Shown piece after piece: positions 24,801 through 33,055 of a stretch of DNA of 34,330 nt. Numbering within the stretch: the first letter of the stretch is position 1; each line of letters starts with the position of its first letter. Source of the stretch: a virus; the IMG/VR virus record IMGVR_UViG_3300007640_000113, positions 1-34,330 of that record; one strand, written 5' to 3'. Both the position numbers and the translations under genes were made by a program. A model generated the notes under the pieces. That model had not been told where the DNA came from and did not search any database. It saw nothing but the letters and a program-made list of their open reading frames with translations.

Positions 24801-25496
24801 GGCGATCTGAGCTGTAATCAAGAAACGAGGATCAGGTGTGGCGAAGCCAGAAGTAGGATCGACAACTAGAGCATCAAGATTACCAGACATTGTCTGAAGA
24901 ATTGTATTCTTCTTATCTTCGACACTCTTAACGATCTTGTACCGCTCTCTCTTAGCTGCATTACGTTCTTCTTCATCTAGAGCCAAATCAATCTTCTTAT
25001 TGGCAGCGATGTAAGCCTCACGGTTAGCCGTGTCCACCTGTGTCCCTGAGAATGTAACGCTACCCTCAGAGCTATTTGATGGGTCCATACGAGCAGCAGT
25101 CCGCTTGGCTCGGTTGAGCATTGCAGCGGGTGGTGACTCGTTGGTTAGTTTGTAAGCTGGTGCCTGTGGCTGAGGTATACTACCCTCTGTCTGTTGACCA
25201 GTTGACCTCCAATCATCGAACGTAGGATTTAACTCTCCAGTACTAGCTGGACCCACGCGCTGACTAATCGGAACAAGTGTATCATCCTCATTGAAACCAG
25301 TAACACGAGGGCTTAGTGGCTCACGAGTTTCCTGTTCTACAGGAGCAGCCTCGGCCTCTCCCTGAAGGTCTACTGACTCAGAGAGAGAACCGATTGTGCT
25401 TTGTAAAATAGTCTTTAATGATTCACTAGGTGTTGGCGTGGATGTCTCGCCTCTTTGTAGTTTCTGAGCTTCGAGCCCAGCGCCTATTCTAGCCAT
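21870..25496 (-). CDS. putative virion RNA polymerase, N4 vRNAP-like, compact form
   Basis: A 1208-residue protein, last of the late operon. It carries single-subunit RNA polymerase motifs. Motif A: IDGKTNGVANQGAML, D695. Motif B: R777-x3-K781-x7-Y789-G790, the same R-K-Y spacing as T7 (627/631/639) and N4 vRNAP (666/670/678). SMDAA at 944-948 equals SMDAA of the 792-aa polymerase. Motif C is IYDAY with D978, where T7 has HD. A DxxGR-like SGRVY (R565) is followed by NFGKD; PLAGR at 527-531 is an alternative. About 130 N-terminal residues are low-complexity. N4 vRNAP is about 3500 residues, so this is a minimal version. It is probably packaged and ejected to start early transcription. AAGGAG precedes ATG 25496. 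Confidence 0.85.
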   Translation of the reverse strand: MARIGAGLEAQKLQRGETSTPTPSESLKTILQSTIGSLSESVDLQGEAEAAPVEQETREPLSPRVTGFNEDDTLVPISQRVGPASTGELNPTFDDWRSTGQQTEGSIPQPQAPAYKLTNESPPAAMLNRAKRTAARMDPSNSSEGSVTFSGTQVDTANREAYIAANKKIDLALDEEERNAAKRERYKIVKSVEDKKNTILQTMSGNLDALVVDPTSGFATPDPRFLITAQIATENELDMMFLGAQDEVNILDEDDIIDDNDQEGKGMYSTELINPADAAERTGRAIGTWWNAEKEGKTTASKMSGLQNKDLGMQHLLAFAEANPEMVSMEKVRVNDKGRPDANGEIAPWRFRLTPYGADVLEHTREFRQKALGINIAPESHPAHDGLQADKAQLRPAFRKKGAIGGNSKDPSYSTLSEIEEAIYNQQGVGHVVDNRRMRVAMTLLFPTLFGKIGDPNDVFGDGFGLGRESFDTLVREKMDLDGMEHAQAVDTAVKITGMKKNDAASDIKTLSMYRKGVNYLTYAMQPLAGRQMVQQTEFNPTRKKIVRAVTRAIQPAIIRGRSGRVYDAYMNIAALNFGKDNLLPKGRMADLQDNRAMYYSWGKILEDALNEAFPASSLEPAMEAIANGTATPDMAQSLQKFTMLIKKDENLTPFLKRKGEDAIAAIDALIDFKNFNDAMDQGKPFKTHLNGYIDGKTNGVANQGAMLGNLQLAYRVGVLRDDGSEEAVNNGDLRDWMEEIILDRLIATPTPTIPSDKASGKTENIRDVLKAVASFRPINKTVTMVFPYGKELAGLKAEIRKHIPELRTAQPDINSKIESLEASGITLDNLVDAAHDSVVHALFEIFGTDTFNARGVMRSVGYMHAMFDKLFSIRGPSGHRILLGQGRPDESQTQTSKIRVRSDNVDATMNLQDSPMRASSAAKKDGEAAGYVRGRSSVIPTQSMDAAVVTRTFSGNSWKVITDDSVNGEPYVFQIYDAYKVDANSYHSVLKEVNKNFVDITTRDWNFIEEAKKEYQKFKDDTKRVLESAPDKTWTFKDGTFDYMHSLMDPEWTPVGGNLIARRSAMKAFISAAFPIDPDRNVVYRDNNIMARKDSDKPQIAKDRVSEYQKYVSTQASILQAELYEIFNEISSSNINSDSFLNGDSVPELITSREALAIISAVEKRIQLMGRLQLFTEKTNRNRKILRDKVLAQEQRTGLGALQFWAH

Positions 25497-25510
25497 TAGC
25501 TATCTCCTTG

Positions 25511-28500
25511 TTAACGTTTGATGTCAAAGTCAACTCCTGCTGCATTCTGGACCATCTTAGTGAATGGACCGAGAACAGGTGTTGCCCTCATAGCGTTGTA
25601 CTGTGCCATGTCAGTGTTGCCTTCATATGCGTAATCAGCGGCCTTGAGTAGTCTACGCATAGGACCCATTGCTGGCATCTCATCCGTAACCATCTCGAAC
25701 GTATTCTGAATCATTCCATTATCCCTCTTCTCGAAGGTTGGCCATATGAAGTTTAGTGCTCTTTCTGACTGACCAAGTAGGCCAGATGAATTGACAGCAC
25801 GACGAAGTTTCTCAGTACTGTTAAGGTAAGGTGATGGTTCACCGTACTTCAACCAGTCTTTCAGATACTGTGATGCGAAACCCATGAAGATCATGGATGT
25901 CATCATTGCAAACGTATTGTACTTCATTGCAGGACTACCACGTTTCACATAGTCACCCCAGAGTCTAGGGATGTGGTTAGCTGTAAAGGTAGCTATATAA
26001 CCATTGAACTGAGTGAATAGTGCTAACCTTGGGTCTTGGTATAGCAGAGGGCGATTAGCCGTGCCGGGAAGAGCCACTGTCTGATTAATGAAGTTGTACA
26101 TAGCCTGATCTTCATACTCTTGGTACTGTTGTTTCTGCTTAGGAGTCATAGAACCTTCGTCCATAGCGTAGAGAGTGATATACTTATCAACTGGTACACC
26201 GAGATTGAGTAGCTCCTGTCTAGAGAACCTATACATCTCACTCTTGGGATCACTATTCTTAATGATCTCTATGTGATCTCGTGTGTAGTCACCAAATTGA
26301 GCTAGTCTCATAGCTCGGTTAGCGTTGGTAAGGTCGTGTAGGAAGTTAGCCTTGAAGAAACGATCAACCCAAGTCTTGGCCCAATCGCTCTGCTCTGTAG
26401 CACCAACTGTAGATGCTGCACCAGCCTCTTGTGTCATATAACCAAGATGCTGTAGAACCTTCATGTTCTCCCCCTCTGGGATATACTCTCTTCCTGTAAA
26501 GACTTCATTACCTACTCTATGTAGATACCTACCCATACCCTTAGCAAGCTCCATACTCATAGGCATGATATTACCAAAGATTTGTTTCTGGGTTAGTCCA
26601 CCCGCTGTCAACATCAACTCTACAGTAGAGGAGAGTGCTGATAGTGGTAGTGATGTAGCTAGTGACCACAACAATATAGTACGTTGAACACCAATAGCAC
26701 GTTCACCATATGAACCTTTAGGTGGTCTCTTATAGTTACCTGACTGAGCCTCTAGATACTGCTGGATGGACTTAGCCATCATATTGATTTCTTTCTTAGG
26801 GACACCCTGCTTCTCAGCTTCCTTGAGTAGCTGTGTTACTCTCCAGTTATCCTTACCCACATAATTGTGGAATGTCTCAAATCGTGCAGCCATACGAGCC
26901 CCTTCCTTGAAGTTATGGAATGGGTCTTGATGGAAGAACTCAGTGAACTTAGGGTGCTGTGAGAGTGCCATAGTACGCTTCTTAGCTTGTGTAGCTGGAA
27001 TGCCTTTAGTAAGTAGATCGAATACTCCTTCATCCAGACCATCTAGTGGTTCACCATCTAGTATCTTATTAGTAAGGTCTGTAGCAGCAGACTTAGACAT
27101 GGATGCCTCAGAACGAAGTAGCAGTTCGAAGTCAGCACGTTTATCTGAGACGATCTCTCTGTTTATGGCCTTGAACTTACCGAAGTAGTTTCTAAGCCGC
27201 TTGATCTTCTCTTGCGGTTGATAAGGTATAGTCATTCCAGTAATCGGGTCGATAGAATCCTTACCATTCTTGTTCCATGCAATGTTCTGACGTTGACGCA
27301 TGATAGAAGCTGCCTTCTGTCGTTGCTCAACAAAATGACGAACCATGTTCTTATTAGGGTCCTTAGAGTACTTGTGCCATACATCGCTCTCAACTCCGTC
27401 CCACCGAGACCAGTCGAATGCAGCATTAGCTTGTTGTTCTGACATCTTAGGGTTAGCTTCTAGGAAAGCATTGTAGGCTGTATCTACTTGATTTATGATA
27501 CTTCCAAACTTAGCCTTAGACGCAGAGTCTCTAGCACCAATAACTGGATTACCCTTAGCTAGTCCTCTGTAGAATATCTTCTCAGAGCTACTATCACCAA
27601 TTAGGTTAACATAGGACTGATTGAGGAAGTGCATAGACTCCTCGTAAGTTCTACCAGCCTTAAAGCGACCAACTGTTGCGCCAAACATAGCACCTAGTTG
27701 TCTGTAAGAGGTACTCTTTATCAGAGAGTCCTTAGCCATTCTAGCCCGCATCATCCCACGCCATAGCATAGGTAAGTTCTTGAATGAGTCTACGGCTCTC
27801 TCGGTCATATCGCGACCCTTATTCTCGAGTACGTGCTCCGAAGCCATGTCAATAATCTCAGTACCAGTCTCATCACTACGCTTCATACTGTCCAAGGTTT
27901 CCCCTATCTCAGAGTTACCTTCTAGTTTAGCCAACTCACCTTCGAAAGAACTTCTATTTGAGTCTCCACGGTTCCAAGCAGCATTGGCCCAAGAACCAGT
28001 TTCAGCCACGCCACCAGCACCGCCAAGTGAGCCACCAAGCGCCCCACCAGCAACCGCTGCGTTGGTGATACGATCAAGGAATTCAGAATTGAATTCACCG
28101 TGGTCAAGGATACCGAAATTCTCCTCGTTCCAGTCTTCACCAATCTGAGCCAGAGTTTCTTGAGCAGCTTCAGTAACTGCCTCCGACCCAGCACCCTTAG
28201 CAGCACGATTGAGCAGAGCACGAGTAACATTTCTTGCACTAAGTTGTTTAGCAATGATGTTATCTGCATCTTGTACCAATCCCATTAGTTCTGTTTTTGT
28301 AGCCTTACCGATAGTGGCTCTAGCCTGTGTACGAGCAGAAGCAGACGATACACCCTTAGCAACTAATCTAGCCGTAAGTACATCTTCCCCTTCCTTAAGT
28401 ACCGCCTTAAGTGTCTTACCACCAACCTGAAGACCTTTCAGACCTACTCTATCCATAGCTGCTTGTGCCAGTCCAGAGGACATAGCTACCTGCCAGTTCT

Positions 28501-29533
28501 TCTCATCTTGTGAGTTGTAGACCTGACCAGCATAGACTGCTGTAGTTGACGAAAGTCCGACGATTGTACCACCGATTGCACCTAGGACACCACCGACTGC
28601 AGTACCAAGTACTGGAGTTACCGCTGTACCAATTACTGAACCAGCAACACTACCTGCGACTGCTGTTGCAATCGTATTGGCCATGTATGGTGAGGACATT
28701 GCTGCGTTGTTAGCTACATAACTAAATGCATTACTAATAGAGTCAACATCCTTGTAGTCGATAAGTACTTCAGGCTTCTTAGCAAGCTCTCCCTGCTTAT
28801 AAGCTACAGCTATTTGTCCTTGTAGCTCCTTCTCACGGTTTCCCGTAGCGAACCCTATAGCTTGTTTCATGCCAGAGAATCCAGCACTCATACCGAGTAG
28901 GGCTGTGTCGAAGGAAGTACTAAGTGGTGATAGCGCCTCATTGTCCAGTGTTCTATCAAGATGACGAAGTGTTACGCCAGCATGTAGGTCAGGATCATAC
29001 TCTGACTCATCTAGAGCCAGTGTCTTGAAGTTAATATCACCATTACTATCACGTATTGAGTCTGAGATAACGTCGAAAGCTTCCTGAGATGCTTCATCTC
29101 TCTCGGCTCCCGCGTTTCTCTGTGCTGTACCAATAATCTTCTGATCGATGTAGGTTTCGTCAGAGTATGGGTTAGCTCGTGTTAATCCTTCAGAGGCCAG
29201 CTTGTAGCTGAGTCTCTCACCAGTATCAGGGTTAACCATATCACCGATAGAACGGCCATATTTATCTTTCTTTCCTGATCTGTAGACATCTGTGAAACCA
29301 CCTTCCTGAGCAATCTTAGCCACACCTTGATGGTAAGCTTGTCCTGCTGCATGGTAGTCGGTATCATCAGTGTAGTCACTTGAGTGAGCTACCTCTGGTG
29401 TGTTGATGTTGTCAATACGAATGGACTCTCCGCTTGAAGTACGGACTGTATCACCATCGATGAACATGTTGTCACCAGCAGAAGCGTCGAACAACTTTCC
29501 TACAATTTTCTTAGGGTCTAGGGTAGAGCCCAT
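25511..29533 (-). CDS. large ejection-type virion protein with N-terminal SNase (thermonuclease) domain
   Basis: A 1340-residue protein. Residues 20-150 match staphylococcal nuclease: IDGDTV with metal ligand D28, R39 in IRIDNINTPE, E47, and R94 in DKYGRS, i.e. the catalytic Arg/Glu/Arg. N44 replaces Asp40. Residues about 286-332 form a long Gly/Ala/Val hydrophobic stretch, and another Gly-rich stretch lies near 490-515; these suit insertion into a membrane, as in podovirus ejection proteins of the T7 gp16 class. The rest is long and helical. It sits between the 634-aa protein and the polymerase-like protein, with AAAGGAGAT before ATG 29533. A nuclease in the ejected set could cut host DNA or trim peptidoglycan-bound nucleic acid; the target is unknown. 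Confidence 0.85.
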   Translation of the reverse strand: MGSTLDPKKIVGKLFDASAGDNMFIDGDTVRTSSGESIRIDNINTPEVAHSSDYTDDTDYHAAGQAYHQGVAKIAQEGGFTDVYRSGKKDKYGRSIGDMVNPDTGERLSYKLASEGLTRANPYSDETYIDQKIIGTAQRNAGAERDEASQEAFDVISDSIRDSNGDINFKTLALDESEYDPDLHAGVTLRHLDRTLDNEALSPLSTSFDTALLGMSAGFSGMKQAIGFATGNREKELQGQIAVAYKQGELAKKPEVLIDYKDVDSISNAFSYVANNAAMSSPYMANTIATAVAGSVAGSVIGTAVTPVLGTAVGGVLGAIGGTIVGLSSTTAVYAGQVYNSQDEKNWQVAMSSGLAQAAMDRVGLKGLQVGGKTLKAVLKEGEDVLTARLVAKGVSSASARTQARATIGKATKTELMGLVQDADNIIAKQLSARNVTRALLNRAAKGAGSEAVTEAAQETLAQIGEDWNEENFGILDHGEFNSEFLDRITNAAVAGGALGGSLGGAGGVAETGSWANAAWNRGDSNRSSFEGELAKLEGNSEIGETLDSMKRSDETGTEIIDMASEHVLENKGRDMTERAVDSFKNLPMLWRGMMRARMAKDSLIKSTSYRQLGAMFGATVGRFKAGRTYEESMHFLNQSYVNLIGDSSSEKIFYRGLAKGNPVIGARDSASKAKFGSIINQVDTAYNAFLEANPKMSEQQANAAFDWSRWDGVESDVWHKYSKDPNKNMVRHFVEQRQKAASIMRQRQNIAWNKNGKDSIDPITGMTIPYQPQEKIKRLRNYFGKFKAINREIVSDKRADFELLLRSEASMSKSAATDLTNKILDGEPLDGLDEGVFDLLTKGIPATQAKKRTMALSQHPKFTEFFHQDPFHNFKEGARMAARFETFHNYVGKDNWRVTQLLKEAEKQGVPKKEINMMAKSIQQYLEAQSGNYKRPPKGSYGERAIGVQRTILLWSLATSLPLSALSSTVELMLTAGGLTQKQIFGNIMPMSMELAKGMGRYLHRVGNEVFTGREYIPEGENMKVLQHLGYMTQEAGAASTVGATEQSDWAKTWVDRFFKANFLHDLTNANRAMRLAQFGDYTRDHIEIIKNSDPKSEMYRFSRQELLNLGVPVDKYITLYAMDEGSMTPKQKQQYQEYEDQAMYNFINQTVALPGTANRPLLYQDPRLALFTQFNGYIATFTANHIPRLWGDYVKRGSPAMKYNTFAMMTSMIFMGFASQYLKDWLKYGEPSPYLNSTEKLRRAVNSSGLLGQSERALNFIWPTFEKRDNGMIQNTFEMVTDEMPAMGPMRRLLKAADYAYEGNTDMAQYNAMRATPVLGPFTKMVQNAAGVDFDIKR

Positions 29534-29551
29534 TGCGTATCTCCTTTATAA

Positions 29552-31456
29552 TTATTTCTCAGAATTTGTAGTAAGAGTAACCTTGAGGAATGAGTAGAAC
29601 CCATCCTTCTTTGTATACTCATTCTTATCTACAGGATCGAGAGCTTGATATGCCTTATAAGCATCAGTCATGAATGTATTAATAACAGTACCACGATCTA
29701 GCTTACCTTCTTTAGCTACATACTCTTCTTCTTGAGACAACCAATTAATGATGTCTCTATTCAGTCCAGCAATTTGATCTGGCTGTAGCTTGTCTCCGTT
29801 AGAACGTAGTTCCTGTGTCCACTTAACGTCTGGACGCATATACACGATCTGGGAGTCGATGAAGGGCAGTAAGCTCTTTACTGGAGCATTACCATTAGCT
29901 TGTGACCAACTCTTAGCTGAGTCATAAGCATTAGCTATAATACGAGAACTAACACCAGAGTCCACATCAATTCCAAGTTCCTGACGGAATGATTCAATAT
30001 AGTCTTCAGCTATATTAGCCTCTGCTTCTGCTGATGCCTGTAGGAATGGAGTATTGTATTCACCTTCCACTTCAGCATCTGCACTAATCTTCTGAGTAAT
30101 AACCTTACTATGAAGGTCAACTGACTTCTTACGGATAGCCGCGATACCAGTTGCATCCTTTGGATCGTTTGGATCATAAACCATCTCAGCGCCAACCTCG
30201 TTTCCTTGGAAGTCGATGTAAGTCTTATTACCAGTTGCGTTGTTAGTAGCTTCGTAAACGATCTTACCATTCTTAGTTACCTTTCGCTTAGTGCGATCAT
30301 ATGTAACACCAGACTTAGCAGGATCAGTTACAGCAACAAGTTCACCTATATTACCAGATAGGCGATACTTCTCGATAGACTTGGGTGTGTACTTACCCTG
30401 ACCAGCTAGTCTGTTGGAGATGTCAGAACGATTAGTAAGTCCCTCTGCAGCTACACCGAAGCTCCAACTCATGGAAACCCCGTGGTCGTAACCAGCAATA
30501 CGACTACCAACATACAGTAGGGCAAAACGATTAAGGTCCTGACCTGTGATCCCGAATGTACGATTGATCCAAGACATAGCCTTAGCCCAACCAGATGGGT
30601 CTTCTTTCTTTACTGTATCTACATCTGCCGCAGTAACTTTAACATTACCACCGCTTGGTGTTGGGACAGGCGGCTCGGAGTCTACCATAGGAATACCATC
30701 TGGTCCCTGTGGAGTAACAAGCTCATCAGCTACCATTTGGCTCTGTTCAGCCTCTTCAGCAGTAATAGAAGATGGATCGATATCAGTATCAACTACTGGC
30801 TTACCTTCCATGATAGCTCGCTGACGCTGACGTACTTTGTTAGCCTCTGCAATATCTTCCATGTTTCCGGGATTTACACGATCACCATTCTCATCGATAA
30901 CTCTTGAACGAGTTTTAGGATTTCTAGTTTCATGCTGTAGATCACTGTAGCCACCATATACACCCTCATAGTCTCCCATTGAGAGCGTTGAGGAGCCGAA
31001 TGATTCCATATTATACTGGTCTAGGTAATTCTGAATACCCTCATCAGTTGATAAATCCTTAATTGTCTCATTCTTTTCTGGTGGAATGACGCTCTCTTCG
31101 AACATCTCTGGTACTACAGGTGATTCAGGTGCTTCAAGGTCTGGGATACCAGTAGCTATCTTAGGAACTTCATCATATGTAGAGTTCTTGATTTCTACCT
31201 GTCTGTTCATCGCATCTACTCCCTTAAGCCCTAGGTTCCGTAGTTGAACTAGTGGGTTTGTCTCTCTAGGTGGTAGTACAATATCATTCCCTTGACCCTG
31301 TGGCATAGGAACCTGATACGGAGTTGCCATTTGTTCGTTAATCATATTAGGTGTGACTAACTCTTCCCCTTCCTCCAGTTTTACCATAGAAGGAGATTGA
31401 TTCATTGGTACTTGTTCCCTCTGGAATATATTACCAATCATTTTAGAAAAGTCCAT
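29552..31456 (-). CDS. putative internal virion protein, 634 residues
   Basis: I recognise no family. The first half is low in structure and rich in Pro, Glu and Gln (e.g. VPMPQGQGNDIVLPP). A hydrophobic helix-like region near 290-330 (FGITGQDLNRFALLYVGSRIAGY) and helical C-terminal parts follow. Size, position between the muramidase and the SNase protein, and one-base overlap with the former (TAATG) make an internal or ejection role (T7 gp15-like place) the best guess. AAGGAG precedes ATG 31456. Confidence 0.7.
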   Translation of the reverse strand: MDFSKMIGNIFQREQVPMNQSPSMVKLEEGEELVTPNMINEQMATPYQVPMPQGQGNDIVLPPRETNPLVQLRNLGLKGVDAMNRQVEIKNSTYDEVPKIATGIPDLEAPESPVVPEMFEESVIPPEKNETIKDLSTDEGIQNYLDQYNMESFGSSTLSMGDYEGVYGGYSDLQHETRNPKTRSRVIDENGDRVNPGNMEDIAEANKVRQRQRAIMEGKPVVDTDIDPSSITAEEAEQSQMVADELVTPQGPDGIPMVDSEPPVPTPSGGNVKVTAADVDTVKKEDPSGWAKAMSWINRTFGITGQDLNRFALLYVGSRIAGYDHGVSMSWSFGVAAEGLTNRSDISNRLAGQGKYTPKSIEKYRLSGNIGELVAVTDPAKSGVTYDRTKRKVTKNGKIVYEATNNATGNKTYIDFQGNEVGAEMVYDPNDPKDATGIAAIRKKSVDLHSKVITQKISADAEVEGEYNTPFLQASAEAEANIAEDYIESFRQELGIDVDSGVSSRIIANAYDSAKSWSQANGNAPVKSLLPFIDSQIVYMRPDVKWTQELRSNGDKLQPDQIAGLNRDIINWLSQEEEYVAKEGKLDRGTVINTFMTDAYKAYQALDPVDKNEYTKKDGFYSFLKVTLTTNSEK

Positions 31457-32217
31457 TATTCTTTCTCCTTCTTACGTTTAATTTTGAATGACACTGGTCC
31501 AGAGAATTGGACAGGTCTTAGTGGTGGTGGTGCAGCTACCTTTGGCGGTGGGTCAGACTGGCCACCTCCGAATAGTGAGGACACAGCCGACTCTATAGCC
31601 AAATCTTTGGCTGAAACCAGAATTCCGTCTATAGTCTCATTACCTGTTATAACTGGTACTGAATCTGGTACTGGTGGTACTGAATCTGGTACTGGTGGAA
31701 CTCCCTCTGCTGAATTGTATTCATCAGATGCACGACCTTCTCTCGGAACTCCACTTACAATAGGTGGAACATAGTCTTCCCCCAGATAGCTTGCTGAGTT
31801 TCTCATGTGGTCTTGGAAGTTAGACGATAGAACTTTATCGGTAACTGATCCCGGAGCACCACCACTATTCTCGTCAGATGCGTTAACTGCATCAATATTA
31901 CCAGCATTAATAGCAGCATACATTGGCAGTGTTCCCATACCAGACTTCAGTCCGCGATCAGATAGATACTGTCCTGCAGCCTTAACTTGGTCTGATACAG
32001 ACATATCCTTAGATACACCATATTGTTTTCGTTGTGGTTCACCCCATTGGATAAGACCACGATGCTCACCCCACTTTGTAGTAGGGCCTTTCTGCCAAGG
32101 ATCATAGGTTCCACCAGTCTCATACCCGATAATACCGAGTAGGTCTTGTGGTGACCATCCTCTGGCTGCTGCTTCTGCCTTTACGGCTTCAATCATTTCT
32201 GCTGATGGTTTACCCAT
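31456..32217 (-). CDS. virion-associated lysozyme-like muramidase
   Basis: Read from ATG 32217 (253 residues), one base after the previous stop and with AGGTAAG before it; the frame is open ten codons upstream to a TTG. Residues 20-70 hold the lysozyme-like site: GIIGYETGGTYDPWQKG with E33 as the likely acid, then HRGLIQWGEPQRKQYG. This matches the transglycosylase/lysozyme segment found in podovirus internal proteins and would open peptidoglycan during DNA entry. Behind it is a Pro-rich linker with a perfect 21-bp tandem repeat, then a C-terminal part without known motifs. Confidence 0.82.
   Translation of the reverse strand: MGKPSAEMIEAVKAEAAARGWSPQDLLGIIGYETGGTYDPWQKGPTTKWGEHRGLIQWGEPQRKQYGVSKDMSVSDQVKAAGQYLSDRGLKSGMGTLPMYAAINAGNIDAVNASDENSGGAPGSVTDKVLSSNFQDHMRNSASYLGEDYVPPIVSGVPREGRASDEYNSAEGVPPVPDSVPPVPDSVPVITGNETIDGILVSAKDLAIESAVSSLFGGGQSDPPPKVAAPPPLRPVQFSGPVSFKIKRKKEKE
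31655..31696 (-). repeat. 21-bp perfect tandem repeat in the muramidase linker
   Basis: Bases 31655-31675 and 31676-31696 are identical. On the minus strand they code for two copies of a PVPDSVP-type heptapeptide in a flexible linker. Confidence 0.92.
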
Positions 32218-32218
32218 G

Positions 32219-32635
32219 TTACTTACCTGCCAGCTTTTTACCACCAATCAAAGCAGCACCAATAGCTAGTGGAGCAGTGATGGGGTTAGTCATTGCAGAG
32301 GCCATAAGTCCAGAGCCTAATCCAGATGCAGCAGCGCCACCAGCAGCGGCTCCGGTTGCAGCGGCTCCTGCACCAGCGGCTCCTGCTCCTAACGCACCAG
32401 CAGCACCAGTAGCGAGTGGGGCAGCTGCAGATGCGGCAGTTGGAGCCAGCTTAGCGAAGAGTGCTTCAGCGCCTTTAGTTGCAAGTTTATTTGCTCCTGC
32501 CGATGCAGCTTGCATAGCGATTTTCTCTGCAGGTCCTACCTGACGTGTAGGTGCTTCTGCCTGTGCTGCATTATGCTGCATTGTTGGCATAAGAGGAGCG
32601 GCTGGACCTCGTTGTTTTAATTTTTCGAAAGCCAT
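32219..32635 (-). CDS. small Ala/Gly-rich membrane-active virion protein
   Basis: A 138-residue protein; residues about 65-130 are nearly all Ala, Gly, Ser and Leu (APLATGAAGALGAGAAG... SAMTNPITAPLAIGAALIGG). This could span or disturb a membrane. Position upstream of the muramidase in the ejection gene group suggests an internal virion protein like T7 gp14 in role, not in sequence. AGGAGG precedes ATG 32635. Confidence 0.7.
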   Translation of the reverse strand: MAFEKLKQRGPAAPLMPTMQHNAAQAEAPTRQVGPAEKIAMQAASAGANKLATKGAEALFAKLAPTAASAAAPLATGAAGALGAGAAGAGAAATGAAAGGAAASGLGSGLMASAMTNPITAPLAIGAALIGGKKLAGK

Positions 32636-33055
32636 TTACTTTCCTCCTGTTGATATAGGCCTACCAGTTGTAGGCGTTGGTGCTAAAGATAGACCCATAG
32701 GTTTCATTACTGGACCATTCGGAGCCATAGTACCACCACCAAGTGCTGCCATAGCTGGTCTACGTTCATTAGCGCCTTGACGCGCTGCAGTAGCCATAGC
32801 ATTCTTAACATAGTCAGAGCCAGATATAAGTTCCTGCTCTTGAGCTTGTTGTTGATCCATGAAGTTATTAAACCCATTAAGGGTTGAGTCTACATTGGAC
32901 ATATCTGTTCCACCAGTATTACCTAGTGACATTAGTGGTGCAGTAGTGGAAGTGGCCTTAGCTAAATTTGATGTCGTACCAGATGCACTTCCACCGCCAG
33001 TCCCGCCGCCACCACCCATAGCTATAACATTATAGGGGTTTAAGCACTTTAGCAT
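32636..33055 (-). CDS. Gly-rich virion protein, 139 residues
   Basis: A low-complexity N-terminus (MGGGGGTGGGSASGTTSN) follows a short hydrophobic start; the middle has a Gln-rich helix (FNNFMDQQQAQEQEL) and the end is Pro/Gly-rich. GGAGGTAAG precedes ATG 33055, which overlaps the previous stop (TAATG). No family is recognised; a structural role is inferred from the operon only. Confidence 0.65.
   Translation of the reverse strand: MLKCLNPYNVIAMGGGGGTGGGSASGTTSNLAKATSTTAPLMSLGNTGGTDMSNVDSTLNGFNNFMDQQQAQEQELISGSDYVKNAMATAARQGANERRPAMAALGGGTMAPNGPVMKPMGLSLAPTPTTGRPISTGGK

Noticed and set aside
32219-32635. Holin assignment for the Ala/Gly-rich protein
   Set aside because: The composition is compatible, but its place among ejection genes and the absence of other lysis genes nearby make an internal virion protein more likely.
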